DNA of 32,019 nucleotides from Bacteroidota bacterium (GTDB lineage Bacteria; Bacteroidota; Bacteroidia; UKL13-3): NCBI GenBank assembly GCA_947491825.1, contig CANLLM010000024.1, positions 1 to 32,019 of the forward strand, read 5' to 3'. Shown piece by piece: positions 10,082 to 20,401 of this stretch (position 1 is its first letter; each line of letters starts with the position of its first letter). The notes under the pieces were generated by a model. It saw only the letters and a program-made list of their open reading frames with translations, ran no database searches and was not told where the DNA came from. The position numbers and the translations under genes were made by a program.

Positions 10082-11472
10082 TGTTGTTTTTTCTTTAAAT
10101 TTATTAGGTAATAAACTGGTATTCCAAGTATTACTATACCAATTCCGGGTATGGTGTATTCTGGTTTAAAGGCTAATAAGTTTACACAAATGAATAGCGC
10201 CATTAAAACATACAAAGCGGGTACCAATGGGTATCCCCAAACTTTATAAGTGCGCACTATTTCGGGTTGTTTTTTGCGTAAAATAAAAACACCTACAACC
10301 GTTAATACATAAAAAATTAAAACTGCTATTACCACATAATCAAGTAAGTTTCCGTAACTACCGCTAAGCGTTAAGAGGCTTGTCCAAACAGCTTGAATAA
10401 CCAAAGCAAATTGAGGCACGTGGTGCTTGTTTAATGATGATGCTTTTTTGAAAAATAATCCATCATTGGCCATGGCATAATATACACGCGCACCACTTAA
10501 GGTTAATCCATTAATACACCCAAAGGTACTGATCATAATTAAAGCAGCCATGATCGCTAAACCAATGTCTCCAAAAATATTATTGAGCAGAAGTGTTCCA
10601 ACCCTTCCATCCTTCGCTGTAGCAATATCATTAAAGGGTATGCTATATAAATAAATGTAATTAATAAAAATATAAAGTAACAAAACGCCTAGTGAACCAA
10701 TTGCTAATGAAAGAGGTAAATTCCGTTTAGGGTTATCAATTTCGCCACCAGTAAAAGTTACATTATTCCATGCATCACTACTAAAAATACTCCCCACTAA
10801 AGCGCCACAAAAAATACCCCAATAATTATACGTGCTTATTTGCGCGGGTAATTGCCAATTAATGTTTACTGCTGGCTGGGTTGCAATAAAATATAAGCCC
10901 GCACCTATCATAAAAAGTAATGCACCAATTTTAGTAATAGTAAACACATTTTGAATAAGCGTACCAGCACGTAACCCTTTAAAGTTGGAGTAAGTAAGCA
11001 ACCAAACAATAACAATTGCCAATATTTGTTTTGTTGAAACGGTAATGCCAGCAAATTCAAACAAAATATTATGATCGCTAATAATAGGGAAAAACACACC
11101 GCTATAAATAGCAAAGGCAACAGCAACTGCCGCAATGGTTCCAGTTTGAATCACAGTAAATAATGTCCAACCATATAAAAAACCAATTAATTTATTGTAC
11201 GACTCTTTAAGATAAATGTATTGTCCACCAGCTTTAGGCATCAAAGCGGCCAACTCGCCATAGCTAAGTGCAGCAAGTAATGTGAGCACTGCAGTTACTA
11301 ACCAAGCCAGAATAAGCATGGTTGGCGATTGGAGTTCAGCACTCATGGCAGCAGGAACTATAAATATTCCCGAACCAATCATGCTCCCCATGATCAGCAT
11401 GATGCAATCTGTTAACGATAGTTTTTTATTCAAAACGTTTATTTTTAAAGAAGGTATATAAATAAAGTTCAA
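10078..11472 (-). CDS. APC-superfamily amino acid permease
   Basis: 'MLIMGSMIGSGIFIVPAAMS', 'PKAGGQYIYLKESYNKLIGFLYGW', ~12 hydrophobic segments; stop codon overlaps the 3' end of the receptor gene. Confidence 0.93.
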   Translation of the reverse strand: MNFIYIPSLKINVLNKKLSLTDCIMLIMGSMIGSGIFIVPAAMSAELQSPTMLILAWLVTAVLTLLAALSYGELAALMPKAGGQYIYLKESYNKLIGFLYGWTLFTVIQTGTIAAVAVAFAIYSGVFFPIISDHNILFEFAGITVSTKQILAIVIVWLLTYSNFKGLRAGTLIQNVFTITKIGALLFMIGAGLYFIATQPAVNINWQLPAQISTYNYWGIFCGALVGSIFSSDAWNNVTFTGGEIDNPKRNLPLSLAIGSLGVLLLYIFINYIYLYSIPFNDIATAKDGRVGTLLLNNIFGDIGLAIMAALIMISTFGCINGLTLSGARVYYAMANDGLFFKKASSLNKHHVPQFALVIQAVWTSLLTLSGSYGNLLDYVVIAVLIFYVLTVVGVFILRKKQPEIVRTYKVWGYPLVPALYVLMALFICVNLLAFKPEYTIPGIGIVILGIPVYYLINLKKKQH

Positions 11473-11473
11473 A

Positions 11474-11502
11474 AAAAACGCCCTGCCAAACAGAGCGTTT
11501 TT
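11474..11502 (-). terminator. Rho-independent terminator of the 11530-12450 gene
   Basis: Inverted repeat AAAAACGC...GCGTTTTT with inner CTG/CAG; T-run on the minus strand reading direction. Confidence 0.8.
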
Positions 11503-11529
11503 GTTTATTTAGTTCAATTAATTACTATT

Positions 11530-12450
11530 TTATTTTAATTCGAATGAAGCCGAACCAATTTGGAATCCATCAATAAACAACTCCACTTTGTAAACACCCT
11601 TACCAAATGTGGACCCTTTGGTCCAATAGGTAGTTGCCTCTTGGGATTTTTGATTAAAAGAAATTTGCTGTTTGGCAGAGTATAACGACTCTTGTCCTTG
11701 GAAGTTAAATGTTCCCGAACCGGCAGCTTCATTGTAAAGGGTAGCTCCATCCGGCCCAACCACCTTAATAAACACCGTTTTTTCACCAGGATCGTTTACG
11801 TAGTTTTCGTCTAGTGTATACGTAATTTTTAGTTTTTCTAATTGTGTTGCACGATTGGTTTCACGCTCCTTACCGTTGCTTCTGTTTTTAACGCCTGTAA
11901 TAAAAATAGATTTAGCATTAAGTTTTGCACCTATGGCTACCTTATTGTTCAGTCGCACATTTTCCATGGTAAGGTTTTCGTTTTGGCGTTTTTCTTTATC
12001 AACTTTACCCCGTAAATTCTTGTTCTCGCTACTTAATTGATTAATTTGGGTAGATAAAGAATCAATTTGATTCAGGTATTTACGTTTGTAATAGCGCAAT
12101 TGATCAATCTCTTCCATTGCTTTTTCTAACTGAACCCTATTTAAACGGCCTGAACGCAACAAACTCTCAATTCGCTCTGCATATTCTTGCAACGAATCGT
12201 TTTTCTCTTTCAAAAAAGCATCCAACTCACTATTTTTACCCTTATATAAATCGAGGTTTGATTCGGTCTCCCCCAATATTTTCTCTAATTCTGCTTTAAC
12301 AGAGTCTGTTGCAAACAAAGCTTCCTCGGTTTGAACCAGTTTTTTATCTGTGGTAAAGTAATTATAAATAAATAAGCCATTTAAAGCCAATAATATAACT
12401 ATGATTATAATATAGTATATCTTACCCGAACTCTTACGTTGTTCTTCCAT
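11530..12450 (-). CDS. Membrane-anchored coiled-coil protein with C-terminal beta-rich domain
   Basis: N-terminal TM (YYIIIIVILLALNGLFIYNYF), ~120 aa heptad-like coiled coil, C-terminal 'KTVFIKVVGPDGATLYNE...KGVYKVELFIDGFQIGSASFELK'. Confidence 0.75.
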   Translation of the reverse strand: MEEQRKSSGKIYYIIIIVILLALNGLFIYNYFTTDKKLVQTEEALFATDSVKAELEKILGETESNLDLYKGKNSELDAFLKEKNDSLQEYAERIESLLRSGRLNRVQLEKAMEEIDQLRYYKRKYLNQIDSLSTQINQLSSENKNLRGKVDKEKRQNENLTMENVRLNNKVAIGAKLNAKSIFITGVKNRSNGKERETNRATQLEKLKITYTLDENYVNDPGEKTVFIKVVGPDGATLYNEAAGSGTFNFQGQESLYSAKQQISFNQKSQEATTYWTKGSTFGKGVYKVELFIDGFQIGSASFELK

Positions 12451-12520
12451 GTGTGCAAAAATAACAGAATTTATTAAAAACGATACCTCATTATCAATGT
12501 GTGTATGTGGTATAATTTTA

Positions 12521-12529
12521 TACTTTTGC
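12521..12529 (+). promoter_or_regulatory. Bacteroidetes-type -7 promoter element upstream of rfbC
   Basis: TACTTTTGC matches the TAnnTTTG consensus of Bacteroidetes sigma-ABfr promoters; 26 nt before the start codon. Confidence 0.6.
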
Positions 12530-12554
12530 GAAGTTAATCTTAATTATCACATCA

Positions 12555-13097
12555 TTGGAAATAACAACAACGCCATTGGCAGGTTTATTGGTAATTAAAC
12601 CAAAAGTATTTTACGATTCGCGGGGCTATTTTTTCGAACCATATAATAAGCAGCGATACTTCGATATAGGCATTACTCATGAGTTTGTGCAAGACAATCA
12701 ATCCTTGTCGCAATTTGGTGCTGTTAGGGGTTTACATTTTCAGTCCACACCTTTTGAACAAGGAAAATTAGTTCGTGTAATAAAGGGGGCCGTGTTAGAT
12801 GTGGTGGTGGATATTAGAAAAAATGCTGCTACATATGGCCAACATTATGAAATTGAATTAAATGAGGAGAATATGATTCAGTTTTGGATTCCTCCGGGAT
12901 TTGCACATGGATTTGCTACGTTAAGAGATAATACAATTTTTGAGTATAAGTGCACCAACATATACAACAAAGAAAGCGAAGGCGGTATTTTATGGAATGA
13001 TTCAGCACTAAATATAAATTGGCAAACTGAATCACCTATAGTTTCTGAGAAAGACCAAATTTTACCGTTTTTCAAAGATTTTGTTTCACCCTTTTAA
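12555..13097 (+). CDS. rfbC: dTDP-4-dehydrorhamnose 3,5-epimerase
   Basis: 'GLLVIKPKVFYDSRGYFFEPYNKQRY', 'FVQDNQSLSQFGAVRGLHFQ', 'FWIPPGFAHGFATL'. Apparent TTG start codon. Confidence 0.93.
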   Translation: MEITTTPLAGLLVIKPKVFYDSRGYFFEPYNKQRYFDIGITHEFVQDNQSLSQFGAVRGLHFQSTPFEQGKLVRVIKGAVLDVVVDIRKNAATYGQHYEIELNEENMIQFWIPPGFAHGFATLRDNTIFEYKCTNIYNKESEGGILWNDSALNINWQTESPIVSEKDQILPFFKDFVSPF

Positions 13098-13111
13098 CTC
13101 ATTATAAACAG

Positions 13112-14071
13112 ATGGAAATTGATGAAGAAACCTTGAGTTTATTAAATCAGCTCAGACAAAAATATACCAAATCAGGGCAAGATATTAAAGCCTACTTAGA
13201 AGGCTTGTTGCATGCAAATTACCTTAACTATTGGGATTATGTTGAGGTTGATACCTTACTTACATTACAAAAACCGAGAACCCCAATTAAAGATGAAGTA
13301 ATTTTCATCATTTATCATCAAATTACTGAGTTGTATTTCAGACTTACGTTGCACGAAATGGAGCAAATTGCGGATCAATCAGAAAACATAGACCCTGATT
13401 TTTTTGCATCACGTGTTAAACGTATCAACTCCTATTTCCGAAACCTAACCCAATCGTTTGAAATTATGGTTGATGGAATGGACCATAAACAATTCTTGCA
13501 ATACAGAATGAGCTTATTACCTGCAAGTGGCTTTCAAAGTGCACAGTATCGTATGATAGAGATTTGCGCAACTGATTTGATTTATTTAGTTGATAAAGAT
13601 TATCAAAATAAAATCACTTTCAACGCAACTATACATGAACAATTTGAACACATCTATTGGAAAGCAGGTGCAACAGAATTGGCAACAGGTAAAAAAACAT
13701 TAACACTTACCCAATTTGAAGAAAAATACAGCAATACATTAATTGAGTTGGCCCAAAAATACGCAACAAAAAACCTTTGGACCACATACAAACAAATGCC
13801 TGAAGATGCAAGAAATAATGCAGAATTAAGGAAGCAATTAAGGCAGTTTGATGTAAATGTAAATGTAAACTGGCCATTACAACATTATAAATCTGCAGTA
13901 AGGTATTTACACAAAAACCCGGAGGATATTGCTGCAACAGGTGGAACCAATTGGCAAAAATATCTTCCTCCTCGTTTCCAAAAACGTATTTTTTACCCTG
14001 AATTATGGAGTGAGAATGAAATGGAAGAATGGGGTAAACAAGGAATCATAGACTTGCTCACCAAAAAATAA
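13112..14071 (+). CDS. kynA: Tryptophan 2,3-dioxygenase family protein
   Basis: 'YLNYWDYVEVDTLLTLQKPRTPIKDEVIFIIYHQITELYFRLTLHEMEQI', 'SLLPASGFQSAQYRMIEI', C-terminal 'GGTNWQKYLPPRFQKRIFYPELW'. Confidence 0.88.
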   Translation: MEIDEETLSLLNQLRQKYTKSGQDIKAYLEGLLHANYLNYWDYVEVDTLLTLQKPRTPIKDEVIFIIYHQITELYFRLTLHEMEQIADQSENIDPDFFASRVKRINSYFRNLTQSFEIMVDGMDHKQFLQYRMSLLPASGFQSAQYRMIEICATDLIYLVDKDYQNKITFNATIHEQFEHIYWKAGATELATGKKTLTLTQFEEKYSNTLIELAQKYATKNLWTTYKQMPEDARNNAELRKQLRQFDVNVNVNWPLQHYKSAVRYLHKNPEDIAATGGTNWQKYLPPRFQKRIFYPELWSENEMEEWGKQGIIDLLTKK

Positions 14072-14072
14072 T

Positions 14073-14726
14073 TTAAAGAAATAATTCCGCCAGAGGTAAA
14101 TCATCTGGCGTTGTTATTTTAATATTGGTGTATTCACCTTTTACAAGGTGAATGTTATTTCCTGCCGATTCAAAAGCAGAAGCATCATCTGTAAATATTT
14201 CTTGATAAACTGTTTGCCCATATACTTTTTTGAGTAAGGCTAGGTTAAAAGTTTGCGGGGTTTGAATTAAATAGTATTTACTTCTATCTACAGCAATAGA
14301 TTTTTCTTCATCAACCATCCGAATGCTATCTTTTAATGGAACAGCTACAATAGCGTTACCATACTTTAAAGCTTCATCAAAACTATTGGTAATTATTTGC
14401 TCAGATATACATGGCCTAACACCATCATGAATTGCAACCAAACCTTCATTAGGTAAAGCACTTAAACCATTTAAGACAGAAAAAAAACGTTCACTTCCAC
14501 CCTTTACTACGGTGTGCGCTAACAAAAAATTGTACTGTTTACACAACTCACCCCAATAGCTAATTTGCGTATCGGGTAAAACCAAAATAATCTGTTTGCA
14601 GTTAGAAAATTTCTGGAGTGTGTGCATTAACACCGGCTTACCTTTAAGCAATAAAAATTGTTTAGGTATATCGGTTTCCATGCGCAAGCCATTACCTCCG
14701 GCAACAACAACTGCATACTTATCCAT
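14073..14726 (-). CDS. ispD: 2-C-methyl-D-erythritol 4-phosphate cytidylyltransferase
   Basis: 'VVVAGGNGLRMETDIPKQFLLLKGKPVLMHTL', 'AIHDGVRPCIS', 'IQTPQTFN', 'TDDASAFE', 'NIKITTPDDLPLAE'. Confidence 0.95.
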   Translation of the reverse strand: MDKYAVVVAGGNGLRMETDIPKQFLLLKGKPVLMHTLQKFSNCKQIILVLPDTQISYWGELCKQYNFLLAHTVVKGGSERFFSVLNGLSALPNEGLVAIHDGVRPCISEQIITNSFDEALKYGNAIVAVPLKDSIRMVDEEKSIAVDRSKYYLIQTPQTFNLALLKKVYGQTVYQEIFTDDASAFESAGNNIHLVKGEYTNIKITTPDDLPLAELFL

Positions 14727-14727
14727 T

Positions 14728-15497
14728 TTAATGATCGGCTGTTTTACTTTTACTGAATATGCTTTTTAGTTTAACCGCAGGAACCCAAATTTTAGATAAT
14801 ATATATTTTATAGGGTTGCTTTTTTCTACATGCCAAACTGTGGTGCGCGAATCTTCCAAAGGTTTATCATGTAAAGTATAAGCATAGGCAGCTATACTGG
14901 TGCGGTATTTACCTTCAGGAAAACGAATAGCATCATAACCATGCAGGGTATAGCCACGGCAAAGCATAATAGCTAATCGGTTAAAAGGCACATCAACTTC
15001 TGTTTTAATACCCGTATCAGCATGCTCAAGTTTCAACTCTCCACCATGCTCTTTTTTCCAATCTTTATTGATGTACAACAACAAGTTTAAATTCCTGAAC
15101 CACTTATCGTTTAATGGGTGGTAATTAAAATCAGCATGCATATCTAAAAAGCTGCCTGTTTTTCCTTGATGAATTCCACCACCATAAAAAGCATCATCAA
15201 CAAATACATCTTCATTGCTCACATACTTCAACCAATTCTGAAAACGTTCTGAGATAAAATCTTGGTACAACTCTTCAAACAAACCACCCAATTCCCTATA
15301 CTTCGATTTCTCGAATTTATTTTTACCAAAAACATAATCCGCACTAGGTGTTTCTATATCAGGTATCAAGTTGTATAATTCTGCCAATTTAACTTCGTCA
15401 CAAACACCGTCAACCGCTAAATGCGGAAATGGCTTCGCATTTAAAAAATCATTCCTAAACTTTTCTTGATTGGCCTCTATAAAATCAAATCTAATCA
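14728..15497 (-). CDS. 2-oxoglutarate/Fe(II)-dependent oxygenase (prolyl 4-hydroxylase-like)
   Basis: HxD...H...R constellation: 'LDMHADFNYHPL', 'GGELKLEHAD', 'RGYTLHGYDAI..PEGKYRTSIAAYAY'. ATG at 15497 (MIRFDFIEANQEK). Confidence 0.82.
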
Positions 15498-15553
15498 TTG
15501 CTTTAAAAGTAATAGTTTGAAACAAATATGCGCATTAGCATTGACAGTTTGAA

Positions 15554-15565
15554 TGATAATTATCA
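15554..15565. promoter_or_regulatory. 12-bp palindromic operator-like site (Fur-box-like)
   Basis: Perfect palindrome TGATAATTATCA in the intergenic region between the divergent oxygenase and TonB-dependent receptor genes; resembles GATAAT Fur hexamers. Confidence 0.4.
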
Positions 15566-15686
15566 ATATTACTGTAATATATTGCAATCTTACATCAAGC
15601 ATCAAAATAGATACTTTAAAAGTATAAGTATCTGTTTAGGATGATTTTACGTTAAACCATTTTAAAATTTCATTGTTTATCTAAAG

Positions 15687-18059
15687 GTGAGACTATTGTT
15701 ACGAGTACTTTTAAGCCTATTTTTAATAATACAGGCCATTAATTCAAATGCGCAAACCGTAAGTGGCTTTGTTAAAGATTCTGCCTTAAGGGAAGGCTTG
15801 GCAGGTGCGATTGTAAAAACCATAGATGGTAAAAAAGGAGCAGCTACTGATACACGAGGGTTCTATAAATTAGAGCTGAACCAAGGCTTGCAAACATTGC
15901 AAATTTCTTACTTGGGTTATGTAACCCAACAAATAACCATCACATTAACTGGCAAAAATATTAAAGTAAATTTTTCATTAGGCTCTAATGCCATATCAAC
16001 CAAAGAGGCTGTAATTACCGGACAAAGAAACAACAAAAATGTAACCAGCACGGAAATGAGCAAGGTTGAATTGAGTGGCGAACAAGTAAAAACTTTACCT
16101 GTAATTTTTGGAGAGCCTGACGTTTTAAAAGCAATTACTTTATTACCTGGTATAAAAAGTGGCGGTGAAGGTGGAACAGGTTTTTATGTAAGGGGTGGTG
16201 GACCTGATCAGAATTTAATTTTAATGGATGATGCTGTAATTTATAATGCATCGCATTTATTGGGTTTCCTTTCAGTTTTTAACACAGATGCAGTAAGAAA
16301 TGTAGAAGTTATTAAAGGCGGAATGCCAGCAAACTATGGCGGGCGACTATCATCAATACTCCATGTTAATTTACGCGAGGGAGACGAACAACGGTACAAA
16401 TTAAATGGCGGGATTGGTTTAATATCATCTAGAATAATGGCCGAAGGACCAATTAAAAAAGGTAAAAGTGCATTTATGGTAGCCGCCAGAAGAACTTATA
16501 TTGATGCCATGGTTAAACCTTTTTTAACTGAAGAACAAAAATCAAATGGATATTATTTTTACGACTTTAATGCCAAAGCGCACATTAACTTAAACGAGAA
16601 AAACAAACTCTCATTCTCTGGATATTTTGGCAGAGATATTTTTAATTTTAAAAGCCCTACAAATCAATTGGTAAAATTCCAAATTGGCTGGGGTAATGCA
16701 GCAGCTAGTTTAAAATGGTTTCATAGCTTTAATAAAAACCTTTACTCCAATACCATTTTTATTTATAACCGATACGATTTAAATAATAAGTTTGAGTTTG
16801 GTGAAAACGGATTTCAACTTTCTTCAGGTGTAGAGGATTTAAACATTAAGCAAGACTTTTACTTTACACCAAACAAAAAACACAGCATAAAATTTGGCGG
16901 GCAATATATTTACCACACCTTTAAACCAGGCATTGCCACCGGTCAGGTAGGCACTATAACTATAAACGAAAGTATAAATAAACAATATGCACATGAATGG
17001 GCGCTTTATGCCATGGATGAATTTAAATTGGGCAATAGATTTACATTTAATGCAGGAATAAGGGCAGTTTTTTTTACACAAGTAGGTCCGTACACAGAGC
17101 GTATTTTCGATTCGGAAGGAATAGAAATAGGCCAAGGTAAAACATACAATAAAAGCGATGTAATAGTTACATATCCAGGACTTGAACCGCGATTAGCAGG
17201 TACTTATTTAATAAATTCAAATACTTCATTAAAAGCATCCTTCACCAGAACATTCCAATTTTTACATTTAGCAACTACAAGTGGAGCGCAGTTTCCAGCC
17301 GATTTATGGGTACCATCATCTAAATTGGTTAAACCACAATTAGCTTATCAATATGCATTGGGTTTATTTAAAAACTTTAACGAAAATCTTTACGAAACAT
17401 CAATTGAGGCTTATTATAAACCAATGTACAACCAAATTGAATTTAAGCCAGGAGCCAATTTATTCTTCAATCAAAACCTAGAGAACGAAATGATTTTTGG
17501 CGAAGGACTATCATATGGTATTGAACTTTTTGCTAAGAAAAAATTTGGTAAACTAACTGGCTGGATTGGTTACACATGGAGTAAAAGCACAAGACAATTT
17601 GATGAAATAAACCAAGGTAACCCTTACTTTTTTAGATACGATCGCACACATGATATTAGCCTTGTTGCATCATATCAATTTAATAAAAAATGGAATGGCA
17701 CATTGGTTTTTGTGTATGGAACAGGCAATGCAACAACACTTCCAACATCTCGTTTTGCCTACAGTCCAGGATATGATTTAATTGATAACGAGCCAAAATA
17801 TACCTTTATAGATGTGTATGATAAAATTAATGATTTCAGACTACCAGCATACCACCGCATGGATATTTCATTTACTTATTTACAGAAACAAACAGATAAA
17901 TTTGAGTCATCATGGAACTTTAGTATTTACAATTTATACAACAGGGCTAATCCGTACTTTATTTATTTTGTTCCCGATTTGGAAGAGCTCCGAATTAAGG
18001 CTTATATGGTTTACCTCTTCCCGATTCTTCCGTCTGTTGCATGGAACTTTAAATTTTAA
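15687..18059 (+). CDS. TonB-dependent receptor with carboxypeptidase-like regulatory domain
   Basis: GTG start; signal peptide ending 'NSNAQ'; 'TVSGFVKDSALREGLAGAIVKTIDGKKGAATDTRGFYKLELNQGLQTLQISYLGY'; plug 'GEGGTGFYVRGGGPDQNLILMDDAVIYNASHLLGFLSVFNTDAVRNVEVIKGGMPANYGGRLSSIL'. Confidence 0.95.
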   Translation: MRLLLRVLLSLFLIIQAINSNAQTVSGFVKDSALREGLAGAIVKTIDGKKGAATDTRGFYKLELNQGLQTLQISYLGYVTQQITITLTGKNIKVNFSLGSNAISTKEAVITGQRNNKNVTSTEMSKVELSGEQVKTLPVIFGEPDVLKAITLLPGIKSGGEGGTGFYVRGGGPDQNLILMDDAVIYNASHLLGFLSVFNTDAVRNVEVIKGGMPANYGGRLSSILHVNLREGDEQRYKLNGGIGLISSRIMAEGPIKKGKSAFMVAARRTYIDAMVKPFLTEEQKSNGYYFYDFNAKAHINLNEKNKLSFSGYFGRDIFNFKSPTNQLVKFQIGWGNAAASLKWFHSFNKNLYSNTIFIYNRYDLNNKFEFGENGFQLSSGVEDLNIKQDFYFTPNKKHSIKFGGQYIYHTFKPGIATGQVGTITINESINKQYAHEWALYAMDEFKLGNRFTFNAGIRAVFFTQVGPYTERIFDSEGIEIGQGKTYNKSDVIVTYPGLEPRLAGTYLINSNTSLKASFTRTFQFLHLATTSGAQFPADLWVPSSKLVKPQLAYQYALGLFKNFNENLYETSIEAYYKPMYNQIEFKPGANLFFNQNLENEMIFGEGLSYGIELFAKKKFGKLTGWIGYTWSKSTRQFDEINQGNPYFFRYDRTHDISLVASYQFNKKWNGTLVFVYGTGNATTLPTSRFAYSPGYDLIDNEPKYTFIDVYDKINDFRLPAYHRMDISFTYLQKQTDKFESSWNFSIYNLYNRANPYFIYFVPDLEELRIKAYMVYLFPILPSVAWNFKF

Positions 18060-18062
18060 GGC

Positions 18063-18938
18063 ATGAAAAATATATTATATCATATATTGTTGGTTTTAGG
18101 CATGATACTGTTAACAGCATGCGAAAAAGAAATCACGGTTGATTTACCTCCCGGCAAAGCCAACTTGGTGGTTGAAGCCAGCATTAACCAACAGTTTCCA
18201 AATTTAAATTACGTTTACATAAGCAGAACCATAGATTATTTTAATCCTGATTTATCCCTTAATGGGGTAAGAAACGCATTGGTTTATATTACCCCAGGCA
18301 CTATAGTAGGTAATGATACCATTTGGAACGAGAGTGCACGAATACAAATGATTGATATTAATACCATACCCGGTATTGATCTTTTATTGCCAGGATTTAG
18401 TGGCATATACTTCAGTACTGCCATTAGTCCGCAAATAGGAATCCCTTACAAACTTGAAATTACTGCGGAAAACGAACGTGTTATAGGCTACACCACAATA
18501 CCGAAAGTGGCAGAAATTGACACCGTTTTTTGGAAACAAGAATTGGACGAAAAAAATGGCGATACGAATATGTTTGTTACATTTAAGTTTACCGATGGCC
18601 CTGAGCAAAACAATTACCGTTTGGCAATACAAAATGGTTTTAATCCTTATTTATTAGGTTGGGGATCTGCCTCACAATTCAGAATGTTTAATGATGGTTT
18701 TTTAAATGATGGTGTTGTACCCTACAGTTTTTTCCGCCCCTTTAATTTTGGCGATACCCTGAGTTTATACCTAACCTCTGTTGGACGAAAAGAGTATTTG
18801 TTTTGGGAATCATATGCTAGAGCAGCCAATAATGGTGGGCCATTTGCTACACCCATAATAGTAAAATCAAATATTCAAGGTGCTATAGGATCTTTTACGG
18901 GTTATGGTGTCAGTTTTAGGAGTGTGATTATTAGATAA
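18063..18938 (+). CDS. DUF4249-family outer membrane lipoprotein
   Basis: Lipobox 'LLTACEKEITVDLPPGKANLVVEASINQQ'; directly downstream of the TonB-dependent receptor, the usual DUF4249 context. Confidence 0.88.
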   Translation: MKNILYHILLVLGMILLTACEKEITVDLPPGKANLVVEASINQQFPNLNYVYISRTIDYFNPDLSLNGVRNALVYITPGTIVGNDTIWNESARIQMIDINTIPGIDLLLPGFSGIYFSTAISPQIGIPYKLEITAENERVIGYTTIPKVAEIDTVFWKQELDEKNGDTNMFVTFKFTDGPEQNNYRLAIQNGFNPYLLGWGSASQFRMFNDGFLNDGVVPYSFFRPFNFGDTLSLYLTSVGRKEYLFWESYARAANNGGPFATPIIVKSNIQGAIGSFTGYGVSFRSVIIR

Positions 18939-18940
18939 CA

Positions 18941-20401
18941 TCACTTGTTTTTAAATGCTGCATTAAAGATGCGTTCATTCTCCTTCACAGATTTTTCCAA
19001 ATCAACAATAGGTTGCCAATAATCGCGGGATAATTCAAAATCGATATCAAGCAATTCACTAGATTTTAGCGCGTAAGGTTGATGCACCCTTACACCACTA
19101 ATTTTTGCTAAACCTGGTAACCAATAACGTACATAATCTCCGTTACTATCATACTGAGCAGCCTGTTTAATACTATTAAAGTAACGAAAACCGCGGGCAT
19201 CATTGCCTATTCCTGCTGCATAATTCCAATTGCCATAATTACTGTAAACATCGTAATCAATCAATTGACTTTGGAACCAGCGTGCCCCTAACTGCCAATT
19301 TAAACCTAAGTTTTTAGTTAAAAAACTTGCCACAATTTGTCTGCCCCTATTGCTCATAAAACCTGTTAATAGCAACTCTTGCATGTTAGCATCAATCAAC
19401 GGAAAGCCTGTTTTTCCGACACGCCAGCATTCAAACAAATCAAGATTATTTTTCCATTTAACGTTTAAATTTTGAATACCTCCTACGTTAAACATAACGC
19501 TCCCGTGCTTTAGCATAATAAACCTAAAATAATCCCGCCACATTAATTCAAAAATTAACCAATAGGTACTGTCGTTTTTTGTGTGGGTGTTTTCATACCG
19601 TTTTACTTCTTCATAAATTTTTCTCGGACTTAAACATCCCATAGCTAACCAAGCAGAGCATTTTGTGCTGTAGTTTGCACCCAACATTTCGTTACGGGTT
19701 TCTTTATAATTATTTAGCAGATTTTTACTCCAAAAATATTCCTCAATTCTTGCTAATCCTTCGTCTTCACCACCTTTAAAATCCAATACAGCTCTGTTGT
19801 CAACTGTTATTTCTGTTAAACCTAATTGTTGTAAGCAAGGCAATTGAGTAATTGGTATTGGGGTTATAGGGCTTATACTCTGTGGGGCAACAATGCAAGC
19901 CCTAACGGTTGATTCACGCTCGATACTTTTTCTATAATCAGTAAATAACTCGGGTATACGTTTAACAGGAAAAGGTAAATCATCTAGGTTAAACAAGGTG
20001 TGCCCCCAAATGCCAGAGAATTTAACCTTGTGTTTAAAGATTCTATTTTCTAGTTCATCCTCAACATGCATCTCTTCAGGTGCCACTTCCCTATGGTAGT
20101 ACACCTCATTAATTGCCAATTCAATACATAACTGCGGTATAATATCTTCAGGCTTACCAACATAAACAAGTAAATCAGATCCAAGTTCTTGTAATTTATT
20201 TTTAAGTGCAGCAACACAAGCTATAATAAATTTAGCCCTTAAACTACCCGTTTTAGGAAACCCTGCGGGCAATAACACATAATCACGCGGATCAAAACAA
20301 TAAATCCCTAAAACTTTATTCGAAGTATTAACAGCCTTACTCAGTGGTTCATGGTCATGAATTCTTAAGTCGTTTCTAAACCAAACAAGTGCATTTTGCA
20401 T
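18941..20401 (-). CDS. DASH-type cryptochrome / photolyase family protein
   Basis: 'ALVWFRNDLRIHDHEPL', 'FPKTGSLRAKFI', 'YYHREVAPEEMHVEDEL', 'WLAMGCLSPRKIYEEVKRYE', 'ELMWRDYFRF', 'GIQNLNVKW'. Confidence 0.93.
   Translation of the reverse strand: MQNALVWFRNDLRIHDHEPLSKAVNTSNKVLGIYCFDPRDYVLLPAGFPKTGSLRAKFIIACVAALKNKLQELGSDLLVYVGKPEDIIPQLCIELAINEVYYHREVAPEEMHVEDELENRIFKHKVKFSGIWGHTLFNLDDLPFPVKRIPELFTDYRKSIERESTVRACIVAPQSISPITPIPITQLPCLQQLGLTEITVDNRAVLDFKGGEDEGLARIEEYFWSKNLLNNYKETRNEMLGANYSTKCSAWLAMGCLSPRKIYEEVKRYENTHTKNDSTYWLIFELMWRDYFRFIMLKHGSVMFNVGGIQNLNVKWKNNLDLFECWRVGKTGFPLIDANMQELLLTGFMSNRGRQIVASFLTKNLGLNWQLGARWFQSQLIDYDVYSNYGNWNYAAGIGNDARGFRYFNSIKQAAQYDSNGDYVRYWLPGLAKISGVRVHQPYALKSSELLDIDFELSRDYWQPIVDLEKSVKENERIFNAAFKNK

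Noticed and set aside
13854-13870. Short GTAAAT tandem repeat in kynA (VNVNVN)
   Set aside because: Three-unit in-frame microrepeat inside a coding region, not unusual in AT-rich sequence.
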